From Arthrobacter sp. Bz4 (GTDB lineage: Bacteria; Actinomycetota; Actinomycetes; Actinomycetales; Micrococcaceae), in the NCBI RefSeq assembly GCF_003075455.1, contig NZ_QDAE01000017.1:1-64000 (forward strand): DNA of 64,000 nt, given 5' to 3'. The notes under the pieces are model-generated. The model did not search any database and was not told the origin of the DNA. It was given only the letters and a program-made list of their open reading frames with translations. Below, piece by piece: positions 29,744 to 38,849 of this stretch (the first letter of the stretch is position 1; each line of letters opens with the position of its first letter). A program made the position numbers and the translations under genes.

Positions 29744-31225
29744 ATGGCAGTTACCACCCAGCGTGAGCAGGAACTTTTGGCCCAGGTTCCCACCGGCCTG
29801 CTGATTGGCGGTAGCTGGCGGGACGCCTCGACCGGGAAGACCTTCGACATCGAGGATCCGGCCACCGGGAAGATCCTCAAAACCATCGCTGACGCCAGCC
29901 CCGCCGATGGCATGGCGGCCCTGGACGCGGCCGCCGCCGCGCAGGAGAGCTGGGCTCGTACCGCCCCCCGTGAACGGGGTGAAATCCTGCGGCGTGCCTT
30001 TGAGCTGGTTACCGCCCGCGCGGATGACTTCGCGCTCTTGATGACCATGGAAATGGGGAAGCCCCTCGCAGAGGCACGCGGCGAAGTGACCTACGGCGCG
30101 GAATTCCTGCGCTGGTTCTCTGAGGAAGCGGTGCGCGCGACGGGCCGGTACTCCACCTCACCCGACGGCAAGACCCGGATCCTGGTGAACAAGAAGCCCG
30201 TCGGTCCGTGCCTGTTGATTACGCCGTGGAACTTCCCGCTGGCGATGGCTACCCGCAAAATCGCGCCGGCCATCGCCGCCGGCTGCACCATGGTGCTCAA
30301 GCCCGCCAACCTGACACCGCTCACGTCGTCGTTGTTCGCCGCAGTTCTCGAAGAGGCTGGCCTGCCCAAGGGCGTGCTCAACGTTGTCCACACCTCCGAC
30401 GCCCAGGGCGTCACCGGGCCGCTGATCGACGACAGCCGCCTCCGCAAGCTGTCCTTCACCGGGTCGACCCCGGTGGGCCGCAACCTGCTGGCCGCAGCGG
30501 CGAAGAACGTGCTGCGCACGTCGATGGAGCTCGGCGGCAACGCCCCATTCGTGGTCTTCGAAGACGCTGACGTCGACGCCGCAGTGGCGGGCGCGATGCT
30601 CGCGAAGCTTCGCAACATGGGAGAAGCCTGCACCGCAGCCAACCGGTTCATCGTCCACGAATCGGTGGCGGCTGAGTTCGCCGAGAAGTTCGCTGCGAAG
30701 ATGAAGACGCTCGAAACGTCCCGCGGCACCGAGGAAACCTCGACGCTCGGCCCGCTCATCGATGAGAAGAGCCGCACCAAGGTGCACGAACTGGTCACTT
30801 CAGCACTCGACGACGGAGCCACCTGCCTCGTCGGTGGCGCGCCGGTGGACGGCCCAGGGTACTTCTACCAGGCGACCGTCCTGACCGATGTGGCACCGGG
30901 ATCGCGGATCCTGCAGGAAGAGATCTTCGGTCCCGTCGCGCCAATCATCACCTTCGCCTCGGAGGACGAGGCAGTCCGGCTAGCCAATGACACCGAGTAC
31001 GGACTGGTTGCCTATGTGTTCACCCGCGATCTGAACCGCAGCTTGCGCATCGGTGAGCGGCTCGACGTCGGGATGCTCGGCCTGAACGCTGGCGTGGTGT
31101 CCAACGCCGCGGCGCCGTTTGGGGGAGTGAAGCAGTCCGGGCTGGGCCGTGAGGGTGGTTCCGAGGGGATCGAGGAGTACCTCTACACCCAGTACGTCGG
31201 CATCGCTGACCCCACCGCTTCCTGA
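29744..31225 (+). CDS. gabD: NAD(P)-dependent succinate-semialdehyde dehydrogenase
   Basis: Oxidises succinate semialdehyde to succinate, feeding GABA carbon into the TCA cycle. The 493-residue aldehyde dehydrogenase has the catalytic Glu in MELGGNAPFVVFEDADVD and the catalytic Cys in MGEACTAANR, plus TPWNFPLAMATRKIAPA and the GabD-like end GVKQSGLGREGGSEGIEEYL. GGAGG 8 nt before ATG 29744 fixes the start. Substrate is inferred from the family; a different semialdehyde is possible. Monocistronic, 205 bp after rsmI and convergent with the transglutaminase gene. Confidence 0.9.
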   Translation: MAVTTQREQELLAQVPTGLLIGGSWRDASTGKTFDIEDPATGKILKTIADASPADGMAALDAAAAAQESWARTAPRERGEILRRAFELVTARADDFALLMTMEMGKPLAEARGEVTYGAEFLRWFSEEAVRATGRYSTSPDGKTRILVNKKPVGPCLLITPWNFPLAMATRKIAPAIAAGCTMVLKPANLTPLTSSLFAAVLEEAGLPKGVLNVVHTSDAQGVTGPLIDDSRLRKLSFTGSTPVGRNLLAAAAKNVLRTSMELGGNAPFVVFEDADVDAAVAGAMLAKLRNMGEACTAANRFIVHESVAAEFAEKFAAKMKTLETSRGTEETSTLGPLIDEKSRTKVHELVTSALDDGATCLVGGAPVDGPGYFYQATVLTDVAPGSRILQEEIFGPVAPIITFASEDEAVRLANDTEYGLVAYVFTRDLNRSLRIGERLDVGMLGLNAGVVSNAAAPFGGVKQSGLGREGGSEGIEEYLYTQYVGIADPTAS

Positions 31226-31244
31226 CGACTCGCTGAGGTCATGG

Positions 31245-33581
31245 TCAGGAGTCGTTGGAGAGGGACCTGGGCAGCCACCGAGCCCTGAACCGCACGGTGC
31301 GGCTGCTGCGTTCCCGGAGGGACCGGACGACGGACTCGATGTCCTCCCACCCGGCGTGCACGAGGTGGTCCGGGTGGGCGTACTCCTCAGTCTCGTAGGC
31401 GCAGCTGAGCCGAGCCAGGGCGGTCGCCGCCGCATCATCAATCCTGGTGCTGGCCGCTAGCCGGGTAGCGAAGGTTCGGGGGGTGTCGGTGGGCAGCGCA
31501 GGGTGGCCATAGTCGGCCGCAAGGTCGGTGGCTTCGGCCCAGGCCAGTGTTGCTGCCCCCCTGGATCCTACGGCCGCGTTGAACTTGCGACGGCGATTCC
31601 GGCTGCGCAGGGTGCGCAACAGGAACGGCACGATGAGCAGGAGTGCAGCGACCACCAGTGCCGCTGTGATCAGAGCCGAGGTCTCCCTCGCCCGGTCAGG
31701 ATCGGCTTCTCCGGCAGGCTGGCCGTCGGCGCCCATCGGGGGATCCACTGGCGTGCCCGGTTCGAGCGGCGGATTGCCCCCCGGCGTCAGGTCGTCGGTA
31801 TTCGGCACCGGCGATCCGGGGGCAAAGGCCGTCTGCGCGTAGTCGGGAACCACGCCGCGGGAGGGTGTGGGCTCGAATTTCACCCAGCCGACGCCGTCGA
31901 AATAGAGCTCAGGCCACGCATGGGCGTCCTGGGAGGTCACCGTAAACTCGGTCAGCTCAAGCCCGTCGGGGCCCTGCACCGATCCTCCGGTCGCATCGCC
32001 GGGCGCATAGCCGACAGCCACTCTGCTGGGAATGCCCGCCAGACGGGCCATCACCGCCATTGCACCGGCATAGTGGACGCAGTACCCGGACCGGGATTCG
32101 AGGAAACGGGCAACGACGTCGAGGCTGTTCCCGTCATACCCGCCGTCGACCGGGGCGTCGACCGAATAGGTGAAGGCTGGTCCCCGCAGATAGTTCTGGA
32201 TGGCCAGAGCCTGCTGATAGGGGTTGGCGATGTCGTCGGTCAGCTCCGCGGCCGTGTCCCTGATGATCCCGGGAGTGGTGTCCGGCAGGGCCAGAAACTG
32301 GGCGTCGACAGCCCCCTCGGGGACCGGGCCAATATCCTCCAGCACCTCGCGGGAAAGTTCCGGCTCAGCGCTGCGGACGTCGTACTGTTGCTGGGCGGTG
32401 GACCCGTTATCGGTGGCAATCACGCTGAGGTTCAGCGGATCCCAGGACCAGCGGCCCGAAAGGTTGGAGAAACCCACCGGAGCATAGGGGGCGAGGAGCC
32501 AGGGGCTGGTGAACGAATTAGTGGTGATCCGGGTGGTGGTGACTACTCCGGTGTCGATGGAAGCTCTCACCTCGTCGGTTCCCATGTTCTCCACCCCGGG
32601 TTCCCTGAGGCCGTACCGCTGGTCCGGTTCCCACCGCTGTCCGTCGAAGTCCTCGAGGGTGACAGCCCGGAGGTAGAGCGCATCCGGGGAGTCGGTGGCA
32701 TAGGTAATCTGGCCGTAGCCAGTGGGATTCCGTAGATCATTTCCCAGGGTCACGACCGGATTTAGCCCGGTGGCGGTACCCCACAAATTGACCTTGGCAC
32801 CCTGGGGGAACGCCCCCACATTGAATCCCGGAATGGCCAAGGGGACCAGCACCGTGACCGCCAGGGCCGCGGCGCCGATCGACAACCCGCGGGCCAGCCG
32901 GCCGCCCGAGGCATCGTGGGACGGACCGGCTGCCTGCTGGCTGTCCCGCCACTGGACGCAGCCGAGGATCAGAAGGAAACCCACCACCGCCGCCACGAAC
33001 CCGGGAATTCCAACACTTTGTTGCCGCACGACGGCGGGAATCACCAGGACGGCGAGCAACGCCAGACCGCTGATGGCGGGCATTCTGAGGGTGGTGGCCA
33101 GCGTGTCGGTGAGAATCGCGATCAGACCCAGCCCCGCGCAGATGACCATGAAAATACCGGTCCCGGGCAATACCGGCGCCACCTGTGACACCACCGTGTT
33201 CTCGGCATGATTCAACAGGACCGCCAGCCGCCCGGCCGAGCCTTCGCCGGGGAAGACCCCGAAGACGTTCTGGGTGGGGAAGAACTGCCAGACCAGCGAT
33301 CCCACGAGGGCCAGGATTCCAGCGACCGGGACCAGCGCACCCGGTAGACGGATGCTTCTGGCAACACCCATGACCAGCAGCACACCGCCAACGGTGAATG
33401 CCACCGGGTTAAGCCAGGTCCAACCCAGCACCACCGAATTCAGGTTCAGGGAGGTCAGCATGACGGCGACAAATACTGCTGCCGTCGAGACCCAATGCCG
33501 CTGGTCGGTCCGAAACCGTCGACCGGTTTGCGGCGCCAACCGCTGCGGCGAAAGCGCGGGGCGGGGCAAGGTAGAGGTCAC
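31245..33581 (-). CDS. Transglutaminase-like membrane protein (TgpA type)
   Basis: Protein of 778 residues: several membrane segments in the first 230, an extracytoplasmic domain with the transglutaminase-like triad region (ESRSGYCVHYAGAMAVMARLAGIPSR holds the Cys; QDAHAWPELYFDGVGW the His; the Asp follows shortly), one membrane segment near 650 and a C-terminal DUF4129-like domain. It begins with GTG overlapping the DUF58 stop by 4 nt. MoxR-DUF58-transglutaminase operons are common in actinobacteria; they are thought to assemble or modify surface proteins, but the substrate is unknown. Confidence 0.92.
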   Translation of the reverse strand: MTSTLPRPALSPQRLAPQTGRRFRTDQRHWVSTAAVFVAVMLTSLNLNSVVLGWTWLNPVAFTVGGVLLVMGVARSIRLPGALVPVAGILALVGSLVWQFFPTQNVFGVFPGEGSAGRLAVLLNHAENTVVSQVAPVLPGTGIFMVICAGLGLIAILTDTLATTLRMPAISGLALLAVLVIPAVVRQQSVGIPGFVAAVVGFLLILGCVQWRDSQQAAGPSHDASGGRLARGLSIGAAALAVTVLVPLAIPGFNVGAFPQGAKVNLWGTATGLNPVVTLGNDLRNPTGYGQITYATDSPDALYLRAVTLEDFDGQRWEPDQRYGLREPGVENMGTDEVRASIDTGVVTTTRITTNSFTSPWLLAPYAPVGFSNLSGRWSWDPLNLSVIATDNGSTAQQQYDVRSAEPELSREVLEDIGPVPEGAVDAQFLALPDTTPGIIRDTAAELTDDIANPYQQALAIQNYLRGPAFTYSVDAPVDGGYDGNSLDVVARFLESRSGYCVHYAGAMAVMARLAGIPSRVAVGYAPGDATGGSVQGPDGLELTEFTVTSQDAHAWPELYFDGVGWVKFEPTPSRGVVPDYAQTAFAPGSPVPNTDDLTPGGNPPLEPGTPVDPPMGADGQPAGEADPDRARETSALITAALVVAALLLIVPFLLRTLRSRNRRRKFNAAVGSRGAATLAWAEATDLAADYGHPALPTDTPRTFATRLAASTRIDDAAATALARLSCAYETEEYAHPDHLVHAGWEDIESVVRSLRERSSRTVRFRARWLPRSLSNDS

Positions 33582-35137
33582 GGTTGGCCGCCAGGCGATG
33601 TGGTCGTGGAGCGGACCGCGCCCCGCACCGTGTCAGCTTTAATAGTGCCAGCCCCGACAGTGTGAGCCCCGACAGCGCCAGCCCCGACAGTGTTAGCCCC
33701 GACAGCGCCAGCCCCGACAGTGGTCTTTGCTGTTGATGCGCTGGCCCCGACAGGGGAGTCGAAGTAGGTCCAGGCAGCTGCCAGATCGGCGGAGGGCGAC
33801 ACCGCCACCGCGTGCCAGCCGGCAGCACGCAGGATTTCCATTACCGGATGCAGGTCCTGGGGCCGGTCAGCGACCAGAATTGCAAACGAGGTGGACCCGT
33901 ACTCGGTGGCAGCGGCCAGGTCCCGTGCCTCGGCGACGGTGATGGCGCCAAGGATAGCGATCAGGGGGCCGCGGTTCCGGTAGGAGGCGAGCTTGTCCAT
34001 CATTGGGTCACCAAACGGCTGACGTCGTGCAGACGGTGCTGTGCCGGTGTTGACGGGCGATGGGCTGCGCCGCGAGTGCCGCCGGCTAGTAGTCCGTTTG
34101 GACAGATCGGGGAAGAGCTCCAGAGCGGCCAGCCCCTCCGCAACGTTATGGATCCCCGTCTGTCCTGCGTGTTCCTCGTCCTCCGGCCATGGAGCGGACA
34201 CCGACGATTGCAGGGCTGGGGCGCCGGTCTCATCCACAAACCGCAGGGCATAGTTGCGTTCGAGCAGGTGCGCGGTGATGGACATCGCAGCGATGACCGC
34301 CCATTCGAAGCCCGGAGCAGATCGCAGCGACGTGCCATCATCCTCCAGGTCGGCACCGAATGCGCCGATCACCCCTGAGCTGTACCTGATCTGGCGTTGT
34401 TCGAGGATGAGGGTGGCCTCGGGCGTGGTGACCGACTCTTCCTGGCGCACCATCAACTCATTGTGTCGTGCGGTCGCTGCCCAGTGGACCCGGCGCATCG
34501 GATCGCCGGGCCGATACTCGCGGGTCATGATGTCGTCGTCGCTGGGGTTGGCGTTGCGTCGGGTTGCAGCGAAACCATCGGCGCCCCGGGCGCCGGTCAA
34601 CGGCGAATGGGGCAGCTCCACCGGGGCGGGGGTGACCACCAGCCGGTCGGTGCCGCCCAGGGTATGGAGTGAGGTGCCGAGCCCAAAGGGATCGGTAAAG
34701 GCGGCGGTGACCGGTCCGACGTCGAACACGCCCCGGCCGGAGGAGCGCAGACGATACTCGTACACGCTGGCGCCCCGGGTTGGAAGACGGGACGGGTAGT
34801 GGAACTCGGGGGACTCACCGAACCGGGCGGGCAACATTTCCTGCATCACCATGCTCCCGCTGACCGGGCCGCTCGCTGCGACCGACAGGGTGACGGTCGA
34901 GGTGAAGCCCGTCTCCATGGTCTGCGGGGCGAACTTCCGCTCGACCGTGAAGCGGGGTTTGATCAGGCGCAGCATCAGGACCGACAGGAGCGGGAGGCAG
35001 ATCAGCAGCACGCCAAGGTACAGCAGGTCCCGGCGGCCGAGGAACTGTGCGAACAGGAGTGCAGTCACCCCCGCGATCACCAGTCCCCAACCACGCGGCG
35101 TAAGGACCCGGGACGGCAGTCTGGCGAGCAGTTGCAT
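33578..35137 (-). CDS. DUF58 domain-containing membrane protein
   Basis: Protein of 519 residues with two membrane segments near the N terminus, an extracytoplasmic beta-rich part and the DUF58 core with MTREYRPGDPMRRVHWAATARHNELMVRQEE (about 196-226), a von Willebrand-like module with Asp/Ser metal motifs. The C terminus is a run of near-repeats of TVGAGAVGAN encoded by a 30-bp repeat. Middle gene of the moxR-DUF58-transglutaminase operon: 8 nt after moxR and a 4-nt overlap with the next gene. Confidence 0.92.
   Translation of the reverse strand: MQLLARLPSRVLTPRGWGLVIAGVTALLFAQFLGRRDLLYLGVLLICLPLLSVLMLRLIKPRFTVERKFAPQTMETGFTSTVTLSVAASGPVSGSMVMQEMLPARFGESPEFHYPSRLPTRGASVYEYRLRSSGRGVFDVGPVTAAFTDPFGLGTSLHTLGGTDRLVVTPAPVELPHSPLTGARGADGFAATRRNANPSDDDIMTREYRPGDPMRRVHWAATARHNELMVRQEESVTTPEATLILEQRQIRYSSGVIGAFGADLEDDGTSLRSAPGFEWAVIAAMSITAHLLERNYALRFVDETGAPALQSSVSAPWPEDEEHAGQTGIHNVAEGLAALELFPDLSKRTTSRRHSRRSPSPVNTGTAPSARRQPFGDPMMDKLASYRNRGPLIAILGAITVAEARDLAAATEYGSTSFAILVADRPQDLHPVMEILRAAGWHAVAVSPSADLAAAWTYFDSPVGASASTAKTTVGAGAVGANTVGAGAVGAHTVGAGTIKADTVRGAVRSTTTSPGGQP
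33650..33722. repeat. 30-bp tandem repeat in the DUF58 gene
   Basis: Units built from AGCCCCGACAG plus TGTGAGCCCCGACAGCGCC repeat about 2.4 times. On the coding strand they encode alternating GAGAVGAN/H and TVGA motifs in the last 50 residues. In-frame, so length could vary between strains without breaking the protein. Confidence 0.8.
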
Positions 35138-35145
35138 CCCGCCGC

Positions 35146-36195
35146 CTATGCGCGAAGGTAGGAGTTCGCCGTCGTGCGTTCCACTGGAACCTTCGACAGG
35201 ATGCCCGCCACCACGCTCTGGGGGGTTTCTCCCGCGCTCAGTGCCTTGCGGTCCAGGATCAACCGGTGGGATAACACTGGTTCAGCGACGGCAGCAATGT
35301 CATCGGGCAGCACAAAATCCCTGCTCTCCAATGCAGCGCCGGCCTTGGCAGCACGGAGCAACTGCAGGAGTGCGCGCGGGCTGGCGCCAAGCCGCAGCAA
35401 GTGATGGTCCCGGGTCGCCTGACCGATCGCCACCGTGTAATCGCGCACCGTGGGAGAGACATAGACCCGGCGCACCTGTTCCATCATCGCGGCAACGTCC
35501 GCCACATTCGCCACGGGACGGACCGCTTCCAGCGGAGAGATGGACTGGTGGTTCTGAAGCATCTGCAATTCGGCGCTGCGGTCCGGGTAGCCCATTGAGA
35601 TACGGGCCATAAACCGGTCCCGTTGCGCCTCGGGCAACGGGTAGGTCCCCTCCATCTCGATCGGATTCTGGGTTGCCACCACCATGAAGGGTTCACCCAG
35701 CCGGTAAGTCCCACCATCAACAGTGACCTGGTGCTCTTCCATACATTCGAGGAGGGCTGACTGTGTCTTCGCTGAGGCGCGGTTGATCTCGTCACCGATC
35801 ACGATGTTGGCGAAAACGGGACCCCGCCGGAACTCGAACCGGTGGGTGTCCTGGTTATAGATCGACACCCCAGAGACATCGGACGGCAGCAGGTCCGGCG
35901 TGAACTGGATCCGGTTGACTGAGCAATCGATGGTGCGGGCCAGTGTTTTCGCCAACATGGTTTTACCCACTCCGGGCACGTCCTCCAGCAACAGATGACC
36001 CTGGGCCAGCAACACGGTCAGCGCCAGCCGCGCCGCGGCGGGCTTGCCGTCAATAACCGTGTTGATCGATCCCAGGATCTGGCCAGCGGTTTCGTCGAAA
36101 CGCTGCGCGGTCATCGCTGGAGCATCGCCCAAGGTGGGGGAGTCCTCCCTCCCGGTCCTGCCATTGGGTGAGACGTACTGGTTGTGGGCGTCCAT
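35146..36195 (-). CDS. MoxR family AAA+ ATPase
   Basis: Protein of 349 residues with Walker A GVGKTMLAKTLAR, Walker B/sensor region NIVIGDEINRASAKTQSALLECMEE and arginine-finger region AQRDRFMARISMGYPD. MoxR ATPases act as chaperones for the assembly of their operon partners, here DUF58 and transglutaminase. The ATG giving MDAHNQYVSP is preferred for its GGAAGG; a start 21 codons upstream (36258) lacks one. First gene of the operon. Confidence 0.94.
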   Translation of the reverse strand: MDAHNQYVSPNGRTGREDSPTLGDAPAMTAQRFDETAGQILGSINTVIDGKPAAARLALTVLLAQGHLLLEDVPGVGKTMLAKTLARTIDCSVNRIQFTPDLLPSDVSGVSIYNQDTHRFEFRRGPVFANIVIGDEINRASAKTQSALLECMEEHQVTVDGGTYRLGEPFMVVATQNPIEMEGTYPLPEAQRDRFMARISMGYPDRSAELQMLQNHQSISPLEAVRPVANVADVAAMMEQVRRVYVSPTVRDYTVAIGQATRDHHLLRLGASPRALLQLLRAAKAGAALESRDFVLPDDIAAVAEPVLSHRLILDRKALSAGETPQSVVAGILSKVPVERTTANSYLRA

Positions 36196-36376
36196 GCGAA
36201 CCTTCCGCGTACACTGCACGCCAACGTGCAGTTGAGTCGGCCAGCCCTGGTCAGTCACCCCGGCGGTTGTTCGGTCCGTGGAGTACGCAGCAACTGCTTT
36301 GTTACAGATTACTAGGACAACTTGGTGTCGTGGAGATAAGTTCCTCAGCCAATGTGCCGGTGGCTAGGGTTGGACT

Positions 36377-37306
36377 ATGCCTTCTACAGCTATTCCTCCG
36401 GCCTACCGCCCCGTCTCACCCAGTCCAACCGCCGACGGCGACGCTCCGGTTGGTGCCGGTCGCGAAGACAAGCGGAGCTACCCGCCAGCGCCCGAACCCT
36501 TGCCGGTGCCGGTGATGGACAATCACACCCACCTGGACTTCCGCAGCGGTCTCCCGTTGGTCAGCGTCGCAGCAGCTCTTGATGCTGCTGCCGCTGTGGG
36601 CGTGTGCGGCGCAGTGCAGGTGGGGTGCGATCTCGAGTCATCACGATTCACTGTTCAGGCCATCGATCAGGAACCCCGCCTGCTGGGGGCGGTAGCGATT
36701 CACCCCAACGATGCCCCGCTGCTCGCGGAGCGCGGAGGCCTCGACGCCGCGCTCGCGGAAATCGAAGAATTGGCTACTCATCCCCGGGTGCGGGCCATTG
36801 GGGAGACCGGCCTGGACTACTACCGGACTCCCGCTGCGGGGATCGACAGCCAGCAATATTCTTTTCGACGGCACCTCGATATCGCCAAACGGCTGGATCT
36901 CACGCTCCAGATCCATGACCGGGACGCACACGACGACGTCGTTTCCACCCTTCGCAGTGAGGGTGCGCCGGACCGGGTGGTCTTCCATTGCTTCTCCGGT
37001 GGCGCCGATCTCGCCAGAATCTGCAACGACGCCGGGTGGTACATGTCCTTCGCCGGGACGGTGACCTTCAAAAATGCAGACAATCTCAGGGAAGCGCTGC
37101 GTATTGCCGATCCGGCGCTGGTGCTGACCGAAACTGACGCTCCGTTCCTGACGCCGCACCCGTTCCGCGGCCGGCCAAACGCACCGTATCTGGTGCCCTA
37201 CACGGTCAGAGGGATGGCGGATGTGCTTGACGCCGACCTGGCGACACTGTGCCAGTCGATCGCAGATAACACCCGGCGGGTGTATGGAGAGTGGGAGCTC
37301 GGCTAA
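36377..37306 (+). CDS. tatD: TatD family metal-dependent deoxyribonuclease
   Basis: Protein of 309 residues. After a disordered 45-residue lead the TIM-barrel begins with VMDNHTHLDF (HxH metal ligands), then GETGLDYYRT (Glu ligand), HDRDAHDDV, FHCFSGG and LTETDAPFL (Asp ligand). TatD proteins are 3'-5' DNases used in DNA repair and turnover. Position before rpf and ksgA matches Rv1008 in M. tuberculosis; methionyl-tRNA synthetase, which usually precedes it, is not in the window. Confidence 0.94.
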   Translation: MPSTAIPPAYRPVSPSPTADGDAPVGAGREDKRSYPPAPEPLPVPVMDNHTHLDFRSGLPLVSVAAALDAAAAVGVCGAVQVGCDLESSRFTVQAIDQEPRLLGAVAIHPNDAPLLAERGGLDAALAEIEELATHPRVRAIGETGLDYYRTPAAGIDSQQYSFRRHLDIAKRLDLTLQIHDRDAHDDVVSTLRSEGAPDRVVFHCFSGGADLARICNDAGWYMSFAGTVTFKNADNLREALRIADPALVLTETDAPFLTPHPFRGRPNAPYLVPYTVRGMADVLDADLATLCQSIADNTRRVYGEWELG

Positions 37307-37419
37307 CCAGTGTGGGACTGGCCCGACTTGCCCGTTTATCTCATTTCGGTTACGGTGAGCATTTATTAGCCGGGGTCGGGGAAGGCTTTCCGTCTAATAC
37401 AGTTCTTTTGCGGGATTGG

Positions 37420-37518
37420 CTGGTCGCTGCCGTTCGGGCGACCAGATCTCCCGCCACTAGTGCATGCCTTCACGGCAGTGACGTACCCGGGCCACCGGTG
37501 TGCCAATTTACTGCCGTG
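37420..37518 (+). promoter_or_regulatory. Two perfect stem-loops in the rpf leader
   Basis: Stem 1: CTGGTCGC (37420-37427) with GCGACCAG (37438-37445), 10-nt loop. Stem 2: CACGGCAGT (37471-37479) with ACTGCCGTG (37510-37518), ending 16 nt before the chosen ATG. Actinobacterial rpf genes often have c-di-AMP riboswitches in this position, but the characteristic conserved segments are not seen here, so this would be something else or only a stability element. Confidence 0.45.
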
Positions 37519-37534
37519 TTTCCCCCGTGCCCGG

Positions 37535-38755
37535 ATGAAGTCGACCGTAAGGGACTTTGTGGCGAGCAGAAATCGTTGGATCAAGACAGCCGGCCAGGGG
37601 ATAGTCATGATGTGTCTGGTGCTTGGACTCGTCGCCTTTGTTGGCAACAACAAGTCGATAGTCCTCAACATCGACGGCCAGGCAAGTACCGTTCAGACCT
37701 TTGGCGGAACCGTCGGCGAAGTGCTAGCCAACTCCAACGTCGTCGTTACCGAGAACGACCAGGTCACCCCTTCGCTGGCGGCAGCCGTCGAGGATGGTTC
37801 GGCCATCCAGATCACCAGGGCCACGGCGATCGACGTCGTACTCAACGGAGCGGACACCGTTGTTCACACCACCGGATCGACGGTAGGGGACGTAGTCAAC
37901 GAGCTGGGGGTCGCCGATTCCTCAGCAATTTCAGCTGACCTCGAAACCCGCCTGACTACGCTCAGCTCCGAACTGGAAATCTCGACCCCCAAAAGCGTGA
38001 CCGTGACCGTCGATGGTTCGACGGCAACCCATACATCCACCGTAAAATCGGTTCAGGACCTGTTCGACGAAGCGGAAATTGTTCTCGGTGACGAGGATCG
38101 GGTCAGCGTTCCGGTCACCTCCTCCCTCGTCGACGGCCTTGGGCTGAAAATCACCCGAGTCGACAGCGACCACCGCGAGACCGTCACCGAAAGCATCAGT
38201 TTCACCACCGACGAGGTCCACGACGACACGCTCGATGTGGGCGAGCAGCGCGTTACCAGGGCCGGTGTCGACGGCGAGCGGACCAAAATCTTCACTGCCG
38301 TGGTGATCGACGGTCGGGAGGAGAATCGCGAACTCCTCAGCGATAAAGTCACCCTCGAACCCGTGACTGAACTACTTGCCATCGGCACGCGGGAGCCGAA
38401 GCCAGAACCAGAGCCCGAGACCAAACCGGAGCCGGAGCCGGAGCGCGTGGAGGTGTCGGCACCTGCGGATGAGCCTGAGCCCGCCGGATCAAGCGGCCCC
38501 GCCCCAGCCGGCGGGGCCTGGCAGGCGCTGGCCCAGTGTGAGTCCGGGGGGAACTGGTCCATCAATACCGGAAACGGCTACTACGGTGGACTGCAGTTCA
38601 GTGCCCCGAGCTGGCTGGGTGCGGGTGGTGGCAAGTATGCCCCGCTGCCGCATCTCGCGTCGCCAGCGGAGCAGATTGCCACTGCTGAAGTGCTCAAGCA
38701 AAACGGCGGTTGGGGCCACTGGCCTTCCTGTTCGGCGAAGCTCGGGCTTGGATAG
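37535..38755 (+). CDS. rpfB: Resuscitation-promoting factor (DUF348/G5/transglycosylase)
   Basis: Secreted peptidoglycan hydrolase that stimulates regrowth from dormancy. The 406-residue product has an N-terminal signal anchor (about 18-37), two or three DUF348 repeats (from KSIVLNIDGQ; GSTVGDVVNEL; SVTVTVDGST), a G5 domain (about 210-290), a Pro/Glu linker of PEPEPE units and a C-terminal lysozyme-like Rpf domain with AQCESGGNWSINTGNG containing the catalytic Glu. An in-frame GTG 25 codons upstream is possible, but MKSTVRDFVASRNRW fits better before the membrane helix. Followed by a terminator and ksgA, as in RpfB loci. Confidence 0.92.
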   Translation: MKSTVRDFVASRNRWIKTAGQGIVMMCLVLGLVAFVGNNKSIVLNIDGQASTVQTFGGTVGEVLANSNVVVTENDQVTPSLAAAVEDGSAIQITRATAIDVVLNGADTVVHTTGSTVGDVVNELGVADSSAISADLETRLTTLSSELEISTPKSVTVTVDGSTATHTSTVKSVQDLFDEAEIVLGDEDRVSVPVTSSLVDGLGLKITRVDSDHRETVTESISFTTDEVHDDTLDVGEQRVTRAGVDGERTKIFTAVVIDGREENRELLSDKVTLEPVTELLAIGTREPKPEPEPETKPEPEPERVEVSAPADEPEPAGSSGPAPAGGAWQALAQCESGGNWSINTGNGYYGGLQFSAPSWLGAGGGKYAPLPHLASPAEQIATAEVLKQNGGWGHWPSCSAKLGLG

Positions 38756-38790
38756 CACCTCGGGTAGCGGCCTACGGGCAACCAAACACC

Positions 38791-38823
38791 AAAATCGGGT
38801 TCCCCAGGCGGGGCCCGCTTTTG
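38791..38823 (+). terminator. Rho-independent terminator of rpf
   Basis: CGGGTTCCCC pairs with GGGGCCCG around AGGC, preceded by AAAAT and followed by CTTTTG; about 35 nt after the rpf stop and before the GTG of ksgA. Confidence 0.75.
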
Positions 38824-38849
38824 CGTGGCGCCCGACTACCATGGCTTAG

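Noticed and set aside
37320-37534. c-di-AMP (ydaO/yuaA) riboswitch upstream of rpf
   Set aside because: Expected from the family, but the conserved GGGGAACG/CGAATCC-type segments are not in the leader.
37460-37534. Upstream GTG start for rpf
   Set aside because: It would add a 25-residue leader without family resemblance, run through the second hairpin and move the signal anchor away from the N terminus.
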